A stretch of DNA of 64,000 bases. It comes from Patiria miniata. Lineage: Eukaryota; Echinodermata; Asteroidea; Valvatida; Asterinidae. Below, in pieces: positions 1 through 12,400 of this stretch. Each line of letters starts with the position of its first letter. Position 1 is the stretch's first letter. Location of the stretch: NCBI RefSeq assembly GCF_015706575.1, contig NW_024037051.1, forward strand, positions 14,729,016 to 14,793,015, in the 5' to 3' direction. A program made the position numbers and the translations under genes. The notes under the pieces are model-generated. The model did not search any database and was not told where the DNA came from. It was given only the letters and a program-made list of their open reading frames with translations.

Positions 1-3000
1 TAACCTGGATGGATCTGGACAAACTCGGTACCATTTTGAAGCGGATGAATGGGCCAACCCGCATGCAAATCGGCAGGTCGATAGACCCGAAACTTTTGGA
101 GAAAATCCAGAAGTAGCAGCGGATGCCCCTTCTTTCGCTTTTGTGCAGTAAGTCCCATAGGGAGGCCTGTCAGCGCCAACCCGCCTGGCTCCCATGTATC
201 GCAGCCTGAAGGTACCTTAACCTGGATGGATCTGGACAAACTCGGTACCATTTTGAAGCGGATGAATGGGCCAACCCGCATGCAAATCGGCAGGTCGATA
301 GACCCGAAACTTTTGGAGAAAATCCCAGAAGTAGCAGCGGATGCCCCTTCTTTCGCTTTTGTGCAGTAAGTCCCATAGGGAGGCCTGTCAGCGCCAACCC
401 GCCTGGCTCCCATGTATCGCAGCCTGAAGGTACCTTAACCTGGATGGATCTGGACAAACTCGGTACCATTTTGAAGCGGATGAATGGGCCAACCCGCATG
501 CAAATCGGCAGGTCGATAGACCCGAAACTTTTGGAGAAAATCCCAGAAGTAGCAGCGGATGCCCCTTCTTTCGCTTTTGTGCAGTAAGTCCCATAGGGAG
601 GCCTGTCAGCGCCAACCCGCCTGGCTCCCATGTATCGCAGCCTGAAGGTACCTTAACCTGGATGGATCTGGACAAACTCGGTACCATTTTGAAGCGGATG
701 AATGGGCCAACCCGCATGCAAATCGGCAGGTCGATAGACCCGAAACTTTTGGAGAAAATCCAGAAGTAGCAGCGGATGCCCCTTCTTTCGCTTTTGTGCA
801 GTAAGTCCCATAGGGAGGCCTGTCAGCGCCAACCCGCCTGGCTCCCATGTATCGCAGCCTGAAGGTACCTTAACCTGGATGGATCTGGACAAACTCGGTA
901 CCATTTTGAAGCGGATGAATGGGCCAACCCGCATGCAAATCGGCAGGTCGATAGACCCGAAACTTTTGGAGAAAATCCCAGAAGTAGCAGCGGATGCCCC
1001 TTCTTTCGCTTTTGTGCAGTAAGTCCCATAGGGAGGCCTGTCAGCGCCAACCCGCCTGGCTCCCATGTATCGCAGCCTGAAGGTACCTTAACCTGGATGG
1101 ATCTGGACAAACTCGGTACCATTTTGAAGCGGATGAATGGGCCAACCCGCATGCAAATCGGCAGGTCGATAGACCCGAAACTTTGGAGAAAATCCCAGAA
1201 GTAGCAGCGGATGCCCCTTCTTTCGCTTTTGTGCAGTAAGTCCCATAGGGAGGCCTGTCAGCGCCAACCCGCCTGGCTCCCATGTATCGCAGCCTGAAGG
1301 TACCTTAACCTGGATGGATCTGGACAAACTCGGTACCATTTTGAAGCGGATGAATGGGCCAACCCGCATGCAAATCGGCAGGTCGATAGACCCGAAACTT
1401 TGGAGAAAATCCCAGAAGTAGCAGCGGATGCCCCTTCTTTCGCTTTTGTGCAGTAAGTCCCATAGGGAGGCCTGTCAGCGCCAACCCGCCTGGCTCCCAT
1501 GTATCGCAGCCTGAAGGTACCTTAACCTGGATGGATCTGGACAAACTCGGTACCATTTTGAAGCGGATGAATGGGCCAACCCGCATGCAAATCGGCAGGT
1601 CGATAGACCCGAAACTTTTGGAGAAAATCCCAGAAGTAGCAGCGGATGCCCCTTCTTTCGCTTTTGTGCAGTAAGTCCCATAGGGAGGCCTGTCAGCGCC
1701 AACCCGCCTGGCTCCCATGTATCGCAGCCTGAAGGTACCTTAACCTGGATGGATCTGGACAAACTCGGTACCATTTTGAAGCGGATGAATGGGCCAACCC
1801 GCATGCAAATCGGCAGGTCGATAGACCCGAAACTTTTGGAGAAAATCCCAGAAGTAGCAGCGGATGCCCCTTCTTTCGCTTTTGTGCAGTAAGTCCCATA
1901 GGGAGGCCTGTCAGCGCCAACCCGCCTGGCTCCCATGTATCGCAGCCTGAAGGTACCTTAACCTGGATGGATCTGGACAAACTCGGTACCATTTTGAAGC
2001 GGATGAATGGGCCAACCCGCATGCAAATCGGCAGGTCGATAGACCCGAAACTTTTGGAGAAAATCCCAGAAGTAGCAGCGGATGCCCCTTCTTTCGCTTT
2101 TGTGCAGTAAGTCCCATAGGGAGGCCTGTCAGCGCCAACCCGCCTGGCTCCCATGTATCGCAGCCTGAAGGTACCTTAACCTGGATGGATCTGGACAAAC
2201 TCGGTACCATTTTGAAGCGGATGAATGGGCCAACCCGCATGCAAATCGGCAGGTCGATAGACCCGAAACTTTTGGAGAAAATCCCAGAAGTAGCAGCGGA
2301 TGCCCCTTCTTTCGCTTTTGTGCAGTAAGTCCCATAGGGAGGCCTGTCAGCGCCAACCCGCCTGGCTCCCATGTATCGCAGCCTGAAGGTACCTTAACCT
2401 GGATGGATCTGGACAAACTCGGTACCATTTTGAAGCGGATGAATGGGCCAACCCGCATGCAAATCGGCAGGTCGATAGACCCGAAACTTTTGGAGAAAAT
2501 CCCAGAAGTAGCAGCGGATGCCCCTTCTTTCGCTTTTGTGCAGTAAGTCCCATAGGGAGGCCTGTCAGCGCCAACCCGCCTGGCTCCCATGTATCGCAGC
2601 CTGAAGGTACCTTAACCTGGATGGATCTGGACAAACTCGGTACCATTTTGAAGCGGATGAATGGGCCAACCCGCATGCAAATCGGCAGGTCGATAGACCC
2701 GAAACTTTGGAGAAAATCCCAGAAGTAGCAGCGGATGCCCCTTCTTTCGCTTTTGTGCAGTAAGTCCCATAGGGAGGCCTGTCAGCGCCAACCCGCCTGG
2801 CTCCCATGTATCGCAGCCTGAAGGTACCTTAACCTGGATGGATCTGGACAAACTCGGTACCATTTTGAAGCGGATGAATGGGCCAACCCGCATGCAAATC
2901 GGCAGGTCGATAGACCCGAAACTTTTGGAGAAAATCCCAGAAGTAGCAGCGGATGCCCCTTCTTTCGCTTTTGTGCAGTAAGTCCCATAGGGAGGCCTGT

Positions 3001-3482
3001 CAGCGCCAACCCGCCTGGCTCCCATGTATCGCAGCCTGAAGGTACCTTAACCTGGATGGATCTGGACAAACTCGGTACCATTTTGAAGCGGATGAATGGG
3101 CCAACCCGCATGCAAATCGGCAGGTCGATAGACCCGAAACTTTTGGAGAAAATCCCAGAAGTAGCAGCGGATGCCCCTTCTTTCGCTTTTGTGCAGTAAG
3201 TCCCATAGGGAGGCCTGTCAGCGCCAACCCGCCTGGCTCCCATGTATCGCAGCCTGAAGGTACCTTAACCTGGATGGATCTGGACAAACTCGGTACCATT
3301 TTGAAGCGGATGAATGGGCCAACCCGCATGCAAATCGGCAGGTCGATAGACCCGAAACTTTTGGAGAAAATCCAGAAGTAGCAGCGGATGCCCCTTCTTT
3401 CGCTTTTGTGCAGTAAGTCCCATAGGGAGGCCTGTCAGCGCCAACCCGCCTGGCTCCCATGTATCGCAGCCTGAAGGTACCT
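1..3482 (+). repeat. Left segment: 16 units with 217/218-bp length variants
   Basis: Sixteen units, all with C at unit position 186. Ten are 218 bp. Six are 217 bp: units starting at 1, 654 and 3,266 have CC instead of CCC near unit position 108, and units starting at 1,089, 1,306 and 2,613 have TTT instead of TTTT near unit position 95. No unit carries both losses. The same two losses are absent from the next 237 units and reappear after 55,149. They could be true ancestral variants outside a young amplified core, or homopolymer errors left uncorrected here. Confidence 0.93.
218..435 (+). repeat. Reference satellite unit (218 bp) with internal motifs
   Basis: This is the first full-length consensus unit. 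Seen inside it: the octamer ATGCAAAT at 280-287, overlapping the palindrome GCATGC; a short hairpin GGTC-gata-GACC at 293-304; a donor-like GTAAGT at 366-371; a short hairpin TCCC-ata-GGGA at 371-381; the palindrome AGGCCT at 381-386; and the 10-base palindrome AAGGTACCTT at 427-436, which spans the unit junction. GGTACC occurs twice per unit. A near-duplicate 13-mer lies at 270-282 and 393-405 and differs at one base. That base (403, unit position 186) is the site that varies C/A along the array. The unit also has two homopolymers where single-base losses recur: a T run at unit positions 94-97 and a C run at 107-109. Functional roles for these motifs are not shown. Confidence 0.95.
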
Positions 3483-6400
3483 TAACCTGGATGGATCTGG
3501 ACAAACTCGGTACCATTTTGAAGCGGATGAATGGGCCAACCCGCATGCAAATCGGCAGGTCGATAGACCCGAAACTTTTGGAGAAAATCCCAGAAGTAGC
3601 AGCGGATGCCCCTTCTTTCGCTTTTGTGCAGTAAGTCCCATAGGGAGGCCTGTCAGCGCCAACCCGCCTGGCTCCCATGTATCGCAGCCTGAAGGTACCT
3701 TAACCTGGATGGATCTGGACAAACTCGGTACCATTTTGAAGCGGATGAATGGGCCAACCCGCATGCAAATCGGCAGGTCGATAGACCCGAAACTTTTGGA
3801 GAAAATCCCAGAAGTAGCAGCGGATGCCCCTTCTTTCGCTTTTGTGCAGTAAGTCCCATAGGGAGGCCTGTCAGCGCCAACCCGCCTGGCTCCCATGTAT
3901 CGCAGCCTGAAGGTACCTTAACCTGGATGGATCTGGACAAACTCGGTACCATTTTGAAGCGGATGAATGGGCCAACCCGCATGCAAATCGGCAGGTCGAT
4001 AGACCCGAAACTTTTGGAGAAAATCCCAGAAGTAGCAGCGGATGCCCCTTCTTTCGCTTTTGTGCAGTAAGTCCCATAGGGAGGCCTGTCAGCGCCAACC
4101 CGCCTGGCTCCCATGTATCGCAGCCTGAAGGTACCTTAACCTGGATGGATCTGGACAAACTCGGTACCATTTTGAAGCGGATGAATGGGCCAACCCGCAT
4201 GCAAATCGGCAGGTCGATAGACCCGAAACTTTTGGAGAAAATCCCAGAAGTAGCAGCGGATGCCCCTTCTTTCGCTTTTGTGCAGTAAGTCCCATAGGGA
4301 GGCCTGTCAGCGCCAACCCGCCTGGCTCCCATGTATCGCAGCCTGAAGGTACCTTAACCTGGATGGATCTGGACAAACTCGGTACCATTTTGAAGCGGAT
4401 GAATGGGCCAACCCGCATGCAAATCGGCAGGTCGATAGACCCGAAACTTTTGGAGAAAATCCCAGAAGTAGCAGCGGATGCCCCTTCTTTCGCTTTTGTG
4501 CAGTAAGTCCCATAGGGAGGCCTGTCAGCGCCAACCCGCCTGGCTCCCATGTATCGCAGCCTGAAGGTACCTTAACCTGGATGGATCTGGACAAACTCGG
4601 TACCATTTTGAAGCGGATGAATGGGCCAACCCGCATGCAAATCGGCAGGTCGATAGACCCGAAACTTTTGGAGAAAATCCCAGAAGTAGCAGCGGATGCC
4701 CCTTCTTTCGCTTTTGTGCAGTAAGTCCCATAGGGAGGCCTGTCAGCGCCAACCCGCCTGGCTCCCATGTATCGCAGCCTGAAGGTACCTTAACCTGGAT
4801 GGATCTGGACAAACTCGGTACCATTTTGAAGCGGATGAATGGGCCAACCCGCATGCAAATCGGCAGGTCGATAGACCCGAAACTTTTGGAGAAAATCCCA
4901 GAAGTAGCAGCGGATGCCCCTTCTTTCGCTTTTGTGCAGTAAGTCCCATAGGGAGGCCTGTCAGCGCCAACCCGCCTGGCTCCCATGTATCGCAGCCTGA
5001 AGGTACCTTAACCTGGATGGATCTGGACAAACTCGGTACCATTTTGAAGCGGATGAATGGGCCAACCCGCATGCAAATCGGCAGGTCGATAGACCCGAAA
5101 CTTTTGGAGAAAATCCCAGAAGTAGCAGCGGATGCCCCTTCTTTCGCTTTTGTGCAGTAAGTCCCATAGGGAGGCCTGTCAGCGCCAACCCGCCTGGCTC
5201 CCATGTATCGCAGCCTGAAGGTACCTTAACCTGGATGGATCTGGACAAACTCGGTACCATTTTGAAGCGGATGAATGGGCCAACCCGCATGCAAATCGGC
5301 AGGTCGATAGACCCGAAACTTTTGGAGAAAATCCCAGAAGTAGCAGCGGATGCCCCTTCTTTCGCTTTTGTGCAGTAAGTCCCATAGGGAGGCCTGTCAG
5401 CGCCAACCCGCCTGGCTCCCATGTATCGCAGCCTGAAGGTACCTTAACCTGGATGGATCTGGACAAACTCGGTACCATTTTGAAGCGGATGAATGGGCCA
5501 ACCCGCATGCAAATCGGCAGGTCGATAGACCCGAAACTTTTGGAGAAAATCCCAGAAGTAGCAGCGGATGCCCCTTCTTTCGCTTTTGTGCAGTAAGTCC
5601 CATAGGGAGGCCTGTCAGCGCCAACCCGCCTGGCTCCCATGTATCGCAGCCTGAAGGTACCTTAACCTGGATGGATCTGGACAAACTCGGTACCATTTTG
5701 AAGCGGATGAATGGGCCAACCCGCATGCAAATCGGCAGGTCGATAGACCCGAAACTTTTGGAGAAAATCCCAGAAGTAGCAGCGGATGCCCCTTCTTTCG
5801 CTTTTGTGCAGTAAGTCCCATAGGGAGGCCTGTCAGCGCCAACCCGCCTGGCTCCCATGTATCGCAGCCTGAAGGTACCTTAACCTGGATGGATCTGGAC
5901 AAACTCGGTACCATTTTGAAGCGGATGAATGGGCCAACCCGCATGCAAATCGGCAGGTCGATAGACCCGAAACTTTTGGAGAAAATCCCAGAAGTAGCAG
6001 CGGATGCCCCTTCTTTCGCTTTTGTGCAGTAAGTCCCATAGGGAGGCCTGTCAGCGCCAACCCGCCTGGCTCCCATGTATCGCAGCCTGAAGGTACCTTA
6101 ACCTGGATGGATCTGGACAAACTCGGTACCATTTTGAAGCGGATGAATGGGCCAACCCGCATGCAAATCGGCAGGTCGATAGACCCGAAACTTTTGGAGA
6201 AAATCCCAGAAGTAGCAGCGGATGCCCCTTCTTTCGCTTTTGTGCAGTAAGTCCCATAGGGAGGCCTGTCAGCGCCAACCCGCCTGGCTCCCATGTATCG
6301 CAGCCTGAAGGTACCTTAACCTGGATGGATCTGGACAAACTCGGTACCATTTTGAAGCGGATGAATGGGCCAACCCGCATGCAAATCGGCAGGTCGATAG

Positions 6401-9400
6401 ACCCGAAACTTTTGGAGAAAATCCCAGAAGTAGCAGCGGATGCCCCTTCTTTCGCTTTTGTGCAGTAAGTCCCATAGGGAGGCCTGTCAGCGCCAACCCG
6501 CCTGGCTCCCATGTATCGCAGCCTGAAGGTACCTTAACCTGGATGGATCTGGACAAACTCGGTACCATTTTGAAGCGGATGAATGGGCCAACCCGCATGC
6601 AAATCGGCAGGTCGATAGACCCGAAACTTTTGGAGAAAATCCCAGAAGTAGCAGCGGATGCCCCTTCTTTCGCTTTTGTGCAGTAAGTCCCATAGGGAGG
6701 CCTGTCAGCGCCAACCCGCCTGGCTCCCATGTATCGCAGCCTGAAGGTACCTTAACCTGGATGGATCTGGACAAACTCGGTACCATTTTGAAGCGGATGA
6801 ATGGGCCAACCCGCATGCAAATCGGCAGGTCGATAGACCCGAAACTTTTGGAGAAAATCCCAGAAGTAGCAGCGGATGCCCCTTCTTTCGCTTTTGTGCA
6901 GTAAGTCCCATAGGGAGGCCTGTCAGCGCCAACCCGCCTGGCTCCCATGTATCGCAGCCTGAAGGTACCTTAACCTGGATGGATCTGGACAAACTCGGTA
7001 CCATTTTGAAGCGGATGAATGGGCCAACCCGCATGCAAATCGGCAGGTCGATAGACCCGAAACTTTTGGAGAAAATCCCAGAAGTAGCAGCGGATGCCCC
7101 TTCTTTCGCTTTTGTGCAGTAAGTCCCATAGGGAGGCCTGTCAGCGCCAACCCGCCTGGCTCCCATGTATCGCAGCCTGAAGGTACCTTAACCTGGATGG
7201 ATCTGGACAAACTCGGTACCATTTTGAAGCGGATGAATGGGCCAACCCGCATGCAAATCGGCAGGTCGATAGACCCGAAACTTTTGGAGAAAATCCCAGA
7301 AGTAGCAGCGGATGCCCCTTCTTTCGCTTTTGTGCAGTAAGTCCCATAGGGAGGCCTGTCAGCGCCAACCCGCCTGGCTCCCATGTATCGCAGCCTGAAG
7401 GTACCTTAACCTGGATGGATCTGGACAAACTCGGTACCATTTTGAAGCGGATGAATGGGCCAACCCGCATGCAAATCGGCAGGTCGATAGACCCGAAACT
7501 TTTGGAGAAAATCCCAGAAGTAGCAGCGGATGCCCCTTCTTTCGCTTTTGTGCAGTAAGTCCCATAGGGAGGCCTGTCAGCGCCAACCCGCCTGGCTCCC
7601 ATGTATCGCAGCCTGAAGGTACCTTAACCTGGATGGATCTGGACAAACTCGGTACCATTTTGAAGCGGATGAATGGGCCAACCCGCATGCAAATCGGCAG
7701 GTCGATAGACCCGAAACTTTTGGAGAAAATCCCAGAAGTAGCAGCGGATGCCCCTTCTTTCGCTTTTGTGCAGTAAGTCCCATAGGGAGGCCTGTCAGCG
7801 CCAACCCGCCTGGCTCCCATGTATCGCAGCCTGAAGGTACCTTAACCTGGATGGATCTGGACAAACTCGGTACCATTTTGAAGCGGATGAATGGGCCAAC
7901 CCGCATGCAAATCGGCAGGTCGATAGACCCGAAACTTTTGGAGAAAATCCCAGAAGTAGCAGCGGATGCCCCTTCTTTCGCTTTTGTGCAGTAAGTCCCA
8001 TAGGGAGGCCTGTCAGCGCCAACCCGCCTGGCTCCCATGTATCGCAGCCTGAAGGTACCTTAACCTGGATGGATCTGGACAAACTCGGTACCATTTTGAA
8101 GCGGATGAATGGGCCAACCCGCATGCAAATCGGCAGGTCGATAGACCCGAAACTTTTGGAGAAAATCCCAGAAGTAGCAGCGGATGCCCCTTCTTTCGCT
8201 TTTGTGCAGTAAGTCCCATAGGGAGGCCTGTCAGCGCCAACCCGCCTGGCTCCCATGTATCGCAGCCTGAAGGTACCTTAACCTGGATGGATCTGGACAA
8301 ACTCGGTACCATTTTGAAGCGGATGAATGGGCCAACCCGCATGCAAATCGGCAGGTCGATAGACCCGAAACTTTTGGAGAAAATCCCAGAAGTAGCAGCG
8401 GATGCCCCTTCTTTCGCTTTTGTGCAGTAAGTCCCATAGGGAGGCCTGTCAGCGCCAACCCGCCTGGCTCCCATGTATCGCAGCCTGAAGGTACCTTAAC
8501 CTGGATGGATCTGGACAAACTCGGTACCATTTTGAAGCGGATGAATGGGCCAACCCGCATGCAAATCGGCAGGTCGATAGACCCGAAACTTTTGGAGAAA
8601 ATCCCAGAAGTAGCAGCGGATGCCCCTTCTTTCGCTTTTGTGCAGTAAGTCCCATAGGGAGGCCTGTCAGCGCCAACCCGCCTGGCTCCCATGTATCGCA
8701 GCCTGAAGGTACCTTAACCTGGATGGATCTGGACAAACTCGGTACCATTTTGAAGCGGATGAATGGGCCAACCCGCATGCAAATCGGCAGGTCGATAGAC
8801 CCGAAACTTTTGGAGAAAATCCCAGAAGTAGCAGCGGATGCCCCTTCTTTCGCTTTTGTGCAGTAAGTCCCATAGGGAGGCCTGTCAGCGCCAACCCGCC
8901 TGGCTCCCATGTATCGCAGCCTGAAGGTACCTTAACCTGGATGGATCTGGACAAACTCGGTACCATTTTGAAGCGGATGAATGGGCCAACCCGCATGCAA
9001 ATCGGCAGGTCGATAGACCCGAAACTTTTGGAGAAAATCCCAGAAGTAGCAGCGGATGCCCCTTCTTTCGCTTTTGTGCAGTAAGTCCCATAGGGAGGCC
9101 TGTCAGCGCCAACCCGCCTGGCTCCCATGTATCGCAGCCTGAAGGTACCTTAACCTGGATGGATCTGGACAAACTCGGTACCATTTTGAAGCGGATGAAT
9201 GGGCCAACCCGCATGCAAATCGGCAGGTCGATAGACCCGAAACTTTTGGAGAAAATCCCAGAAGTAGCAGCGGATGCCCCTTCTTTCGCTTTTGTGCAGT
9301 AAGTCCCATAGGGAGGCCTGTCAGCGCCAACCCGCCTGGCTCCCATGTATCGCAGCCTGAAGGTACCTTAACCTGGATGGATCTGGACAAACTCGGTACC

Positions 9401-12400
9401 ATTTTGAAGCGGATGAATGGGCCAACCCGCATGCAAATCGGCAGGTCGATAGACCCGAAACTTTTGGAGAAAATCCCAGAAGTAGCAGCGGATGCCCCTT
9501 CTTTCGCTTTTGTGCAGTAAGTCCCATAGGGAGGCCTGTCAGCGCCAACCCGCCTGGCTCCCATGTATCGCAGCCTGAAGGTACCTTAACCTGGATGGAT
9601 CTGGACAAACTCGGTACCATTTTGAAGCGGATGAATGGGCCAACCCGCATGCAAATCGGCAGGTCGATAGACCCGAAACTTTTGGAGAAAATCCCAGAAG
9701 TAGCAGCGGATGCCCCTTCTTTCGCTTTTGTGCAGTAAGTCCCATAGGGAGGCCTGTCAGCGCCAACCCGCCTGGCTCCCATGTATCGCAGCCTGAAGGT
9801 ACCTTAACCTGGATGGATCTGGACAAACTCGGTACCATTTTGAAGCGGATGAATGGGCCAACCCGCATGCAAATCGGCAGGTCGATAGACCCGAAACTTT
9901 TGGAGAAAATCCCAGAAGTAGCAGCGGATGCCCCTTCTTTCGCTTTTGTGCAGTAAGTCCCATAGGGAGGCCTGTCAGCGCCAACCCGCCTGGCTCCCAT
10001 GTATCGCAGCCTGAAGGTACCTTAACCTGGATGGATCTGGACAAACTCGGTACCATTTTGAAGCGGATGAATGGGCCAACCCGCATGCAAATCGGCAGGT
10101 CGATAGACCCGAAACTTTTGGAGAAAATCCCAGAAGTAGCAGCGGATGCCCCTTCTTTCGCTTTTGTGCAGTAAGTCCCATAGGGAGGCCTGTCAGCGCC
10201 AACCCGCCTGGCTCCCATGTATCGCAGCCTGAAGGTACCTTAACCTGGATGGATCTGGACAAACTCGGTACCATTTTGAAGCGGATGAATGGGCCAACCC
10301 GCATGCAAATCGGCAGGTCGATAGACCCGAAACTTTTGGAGAAAATCCCAGAAGTAGCAGCGGATGCCCCTTCTTTCGCTTTTGTGCAGTAAGTCCCATA
10401 GGGAGGCCTGTCAGCGCCAACCCGCCTGGCTCCCATGTATCGCAGCCTGAAGGTACCTTAACCTGGATGGATCTGGACAAACTCGGTACCATTTTGAAGC
10501 GGATGAATGGGCCAACCCGCATGCAAATCGGCAGGTCGATAGACCCGAAACTTTTGGAGAAAATCCCAGAAGTAGCAGCGGATGCCCCTTCTTTCGCTTT
10601 TGTGCAGTAAGTCCCATAGGGAGGCCTGTCAGCGCCAACCCGCCTGGCTCCCATGTATCGCAGCCTGAAGGTACCTTAACCTGGATGGATCTGGACAAAC
10701 TCGGTACCATTTTGAAGCGGATGAATGGGCCAACCCGCATGCAAATCGGCAGGTCGATAGACCCGAAACTTTTGGAGAAAATCCCAGAAGTAGCAGCGGA
10801 TGCCCCTTCTTTCGCTTTTGTGCAGTAAGTCCCATAGGGAGGCCTGTCAGCGCCAACCCGCCTGGCTCCCATGTATCGCAGCCTGAAGGTACCTTAACCT
10901 GGATGGATCTGGACAAACTCGGTACCATTTTGAAGCGGATGAATGGGCCAACCCGCATGCAAATCGGCAGGTCGATAGACCCGAAACTTTTGGAGAAAAT
11001 CCCAGAAGTAGCAGCGGATGCCCCTTCTTTCGCTTTTGTGCAGTAAGTCCCATAGGGAGGCCTGTCAGCGCCAACCCGCCTGGCTCCCATGTATCGCAGC
11101 CTGAAGGTACCTTAACCTGGATGGATCTGGACAAACTCGGTACCATTTTGAAGCGGATGAATGGGCCAACCCGCATGCAAATCGGCAGGTCGATAGACCC
11201 GAAACTTTTGGAGAAAATCCCAGAAGTAGCAGCGGATGCCCCTTCTTTCGCTTTTGTGCAGTAAGTCCCATAGGGAGGCCTGTCAGCGCCAACCCGCCTG
11301 GCTCCCATGTATCGCAGCCTGAAGGTACCTTAACCTGGATGGATCTGGACAAACTCGGTACCATTTTGAAGCGGATGAATGGGCCAACCCGCATGCAAAT
11401 CGGCAGGTCGATAGACCCGAAACTTTTGGAGAAAATCCCAGAAGTAGCAGCGGATGCCCCTTCTTTCGCTTTTGTGCAGTAAGTCCCATAGGGAGGCCTG
11501 TCAGCGCCAACCCGCCTGGCTCCCATGTATCGCAGCCTGAAGGTACCTTAACCTGGATGGATCTGGACAAACTCGGTACCATTTTGAAGCGGATGAATGG
11601 GCCAACCCGCATGCAAATCGGCAGGTCGATAGACCCGAAACTTTTGGAGAAAATCCCAGAAGTAGCAGCGGATGCCCCTTCTTTCGCTTTTGTGCAGTAA
11701 GTCCCATAGGGAGGCCTGTCAGCGCCAACCCGCCTGGCTCCCATGTATCGCAGCCTGAAGGTACCTTAACCTGGATGGATCTGGACAAACTCGGTACCAT
11801 TTTGAAGCGGATGAATGGGCCAACCCGCATGCAAATCGGCAGGTCGATAGACCCGAAACTTTTGGAGAAAATCCCAGAAGTAGCAGCGGATGCCCCTTCT
11901 TTCGCTTTTGTGCAGTAAGTCCCATAGGGAGGCCTGTCAGCGCCAACCCGCCTGGCTCCCATGTATCGCAGCCTGAAGGTACCTTAACCTGGATGGATCT
12001 GGACAAACTCGGTACCATTTTGAAGCGGATGAATGGGCCAACCCGCATGCAAATCGGCAGGTCGATAGACCCGAAACTTTTGGAGAAAATCCCAGAAGTA
12101 GCAGCGGATGCCCCTTCTTTCGCTTTTGTGCAGTAAGTCCCATAGGGAGGCCTGTCAGCGCCAACCCGCCTGGCTCCCATGTATCGCAGCCTGAAGGTAC
12201 CTTAACCTGGATGGATCTGGACAAACTCGGTACCATTTTGAAGCGGATGAATGGGCCAACCCGCATGCAAATCGGCAGGTCGATAGACCCGAAACTTTTG
12301 GAGAAAATCCCAGAAGTAGCAGCGGATGCCCCTTCTTTCGCTTTTGTGCAGTAAGTCCCATAGGGAGGCCTGTCAGCGCCAACCCGCCTGGCTCCCATGT

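Noticed and set aside
218-435. 5S rDNA or tRNA-derived repeat
   Set aside because: No 5S internal control region is seen. The GGTCGATAGACC stretch only loosely resembles a B box and has wrong spacing, with no A box at a suitable distance.
218-435. Internal subrepeat structure of the 218-bp unit
   Set aside because: Short words recur (GCGGATG, GGTACC, TCCCAT and the 13-mer), but they are not regularly spaced and do not build the unit from a smaller repeat.
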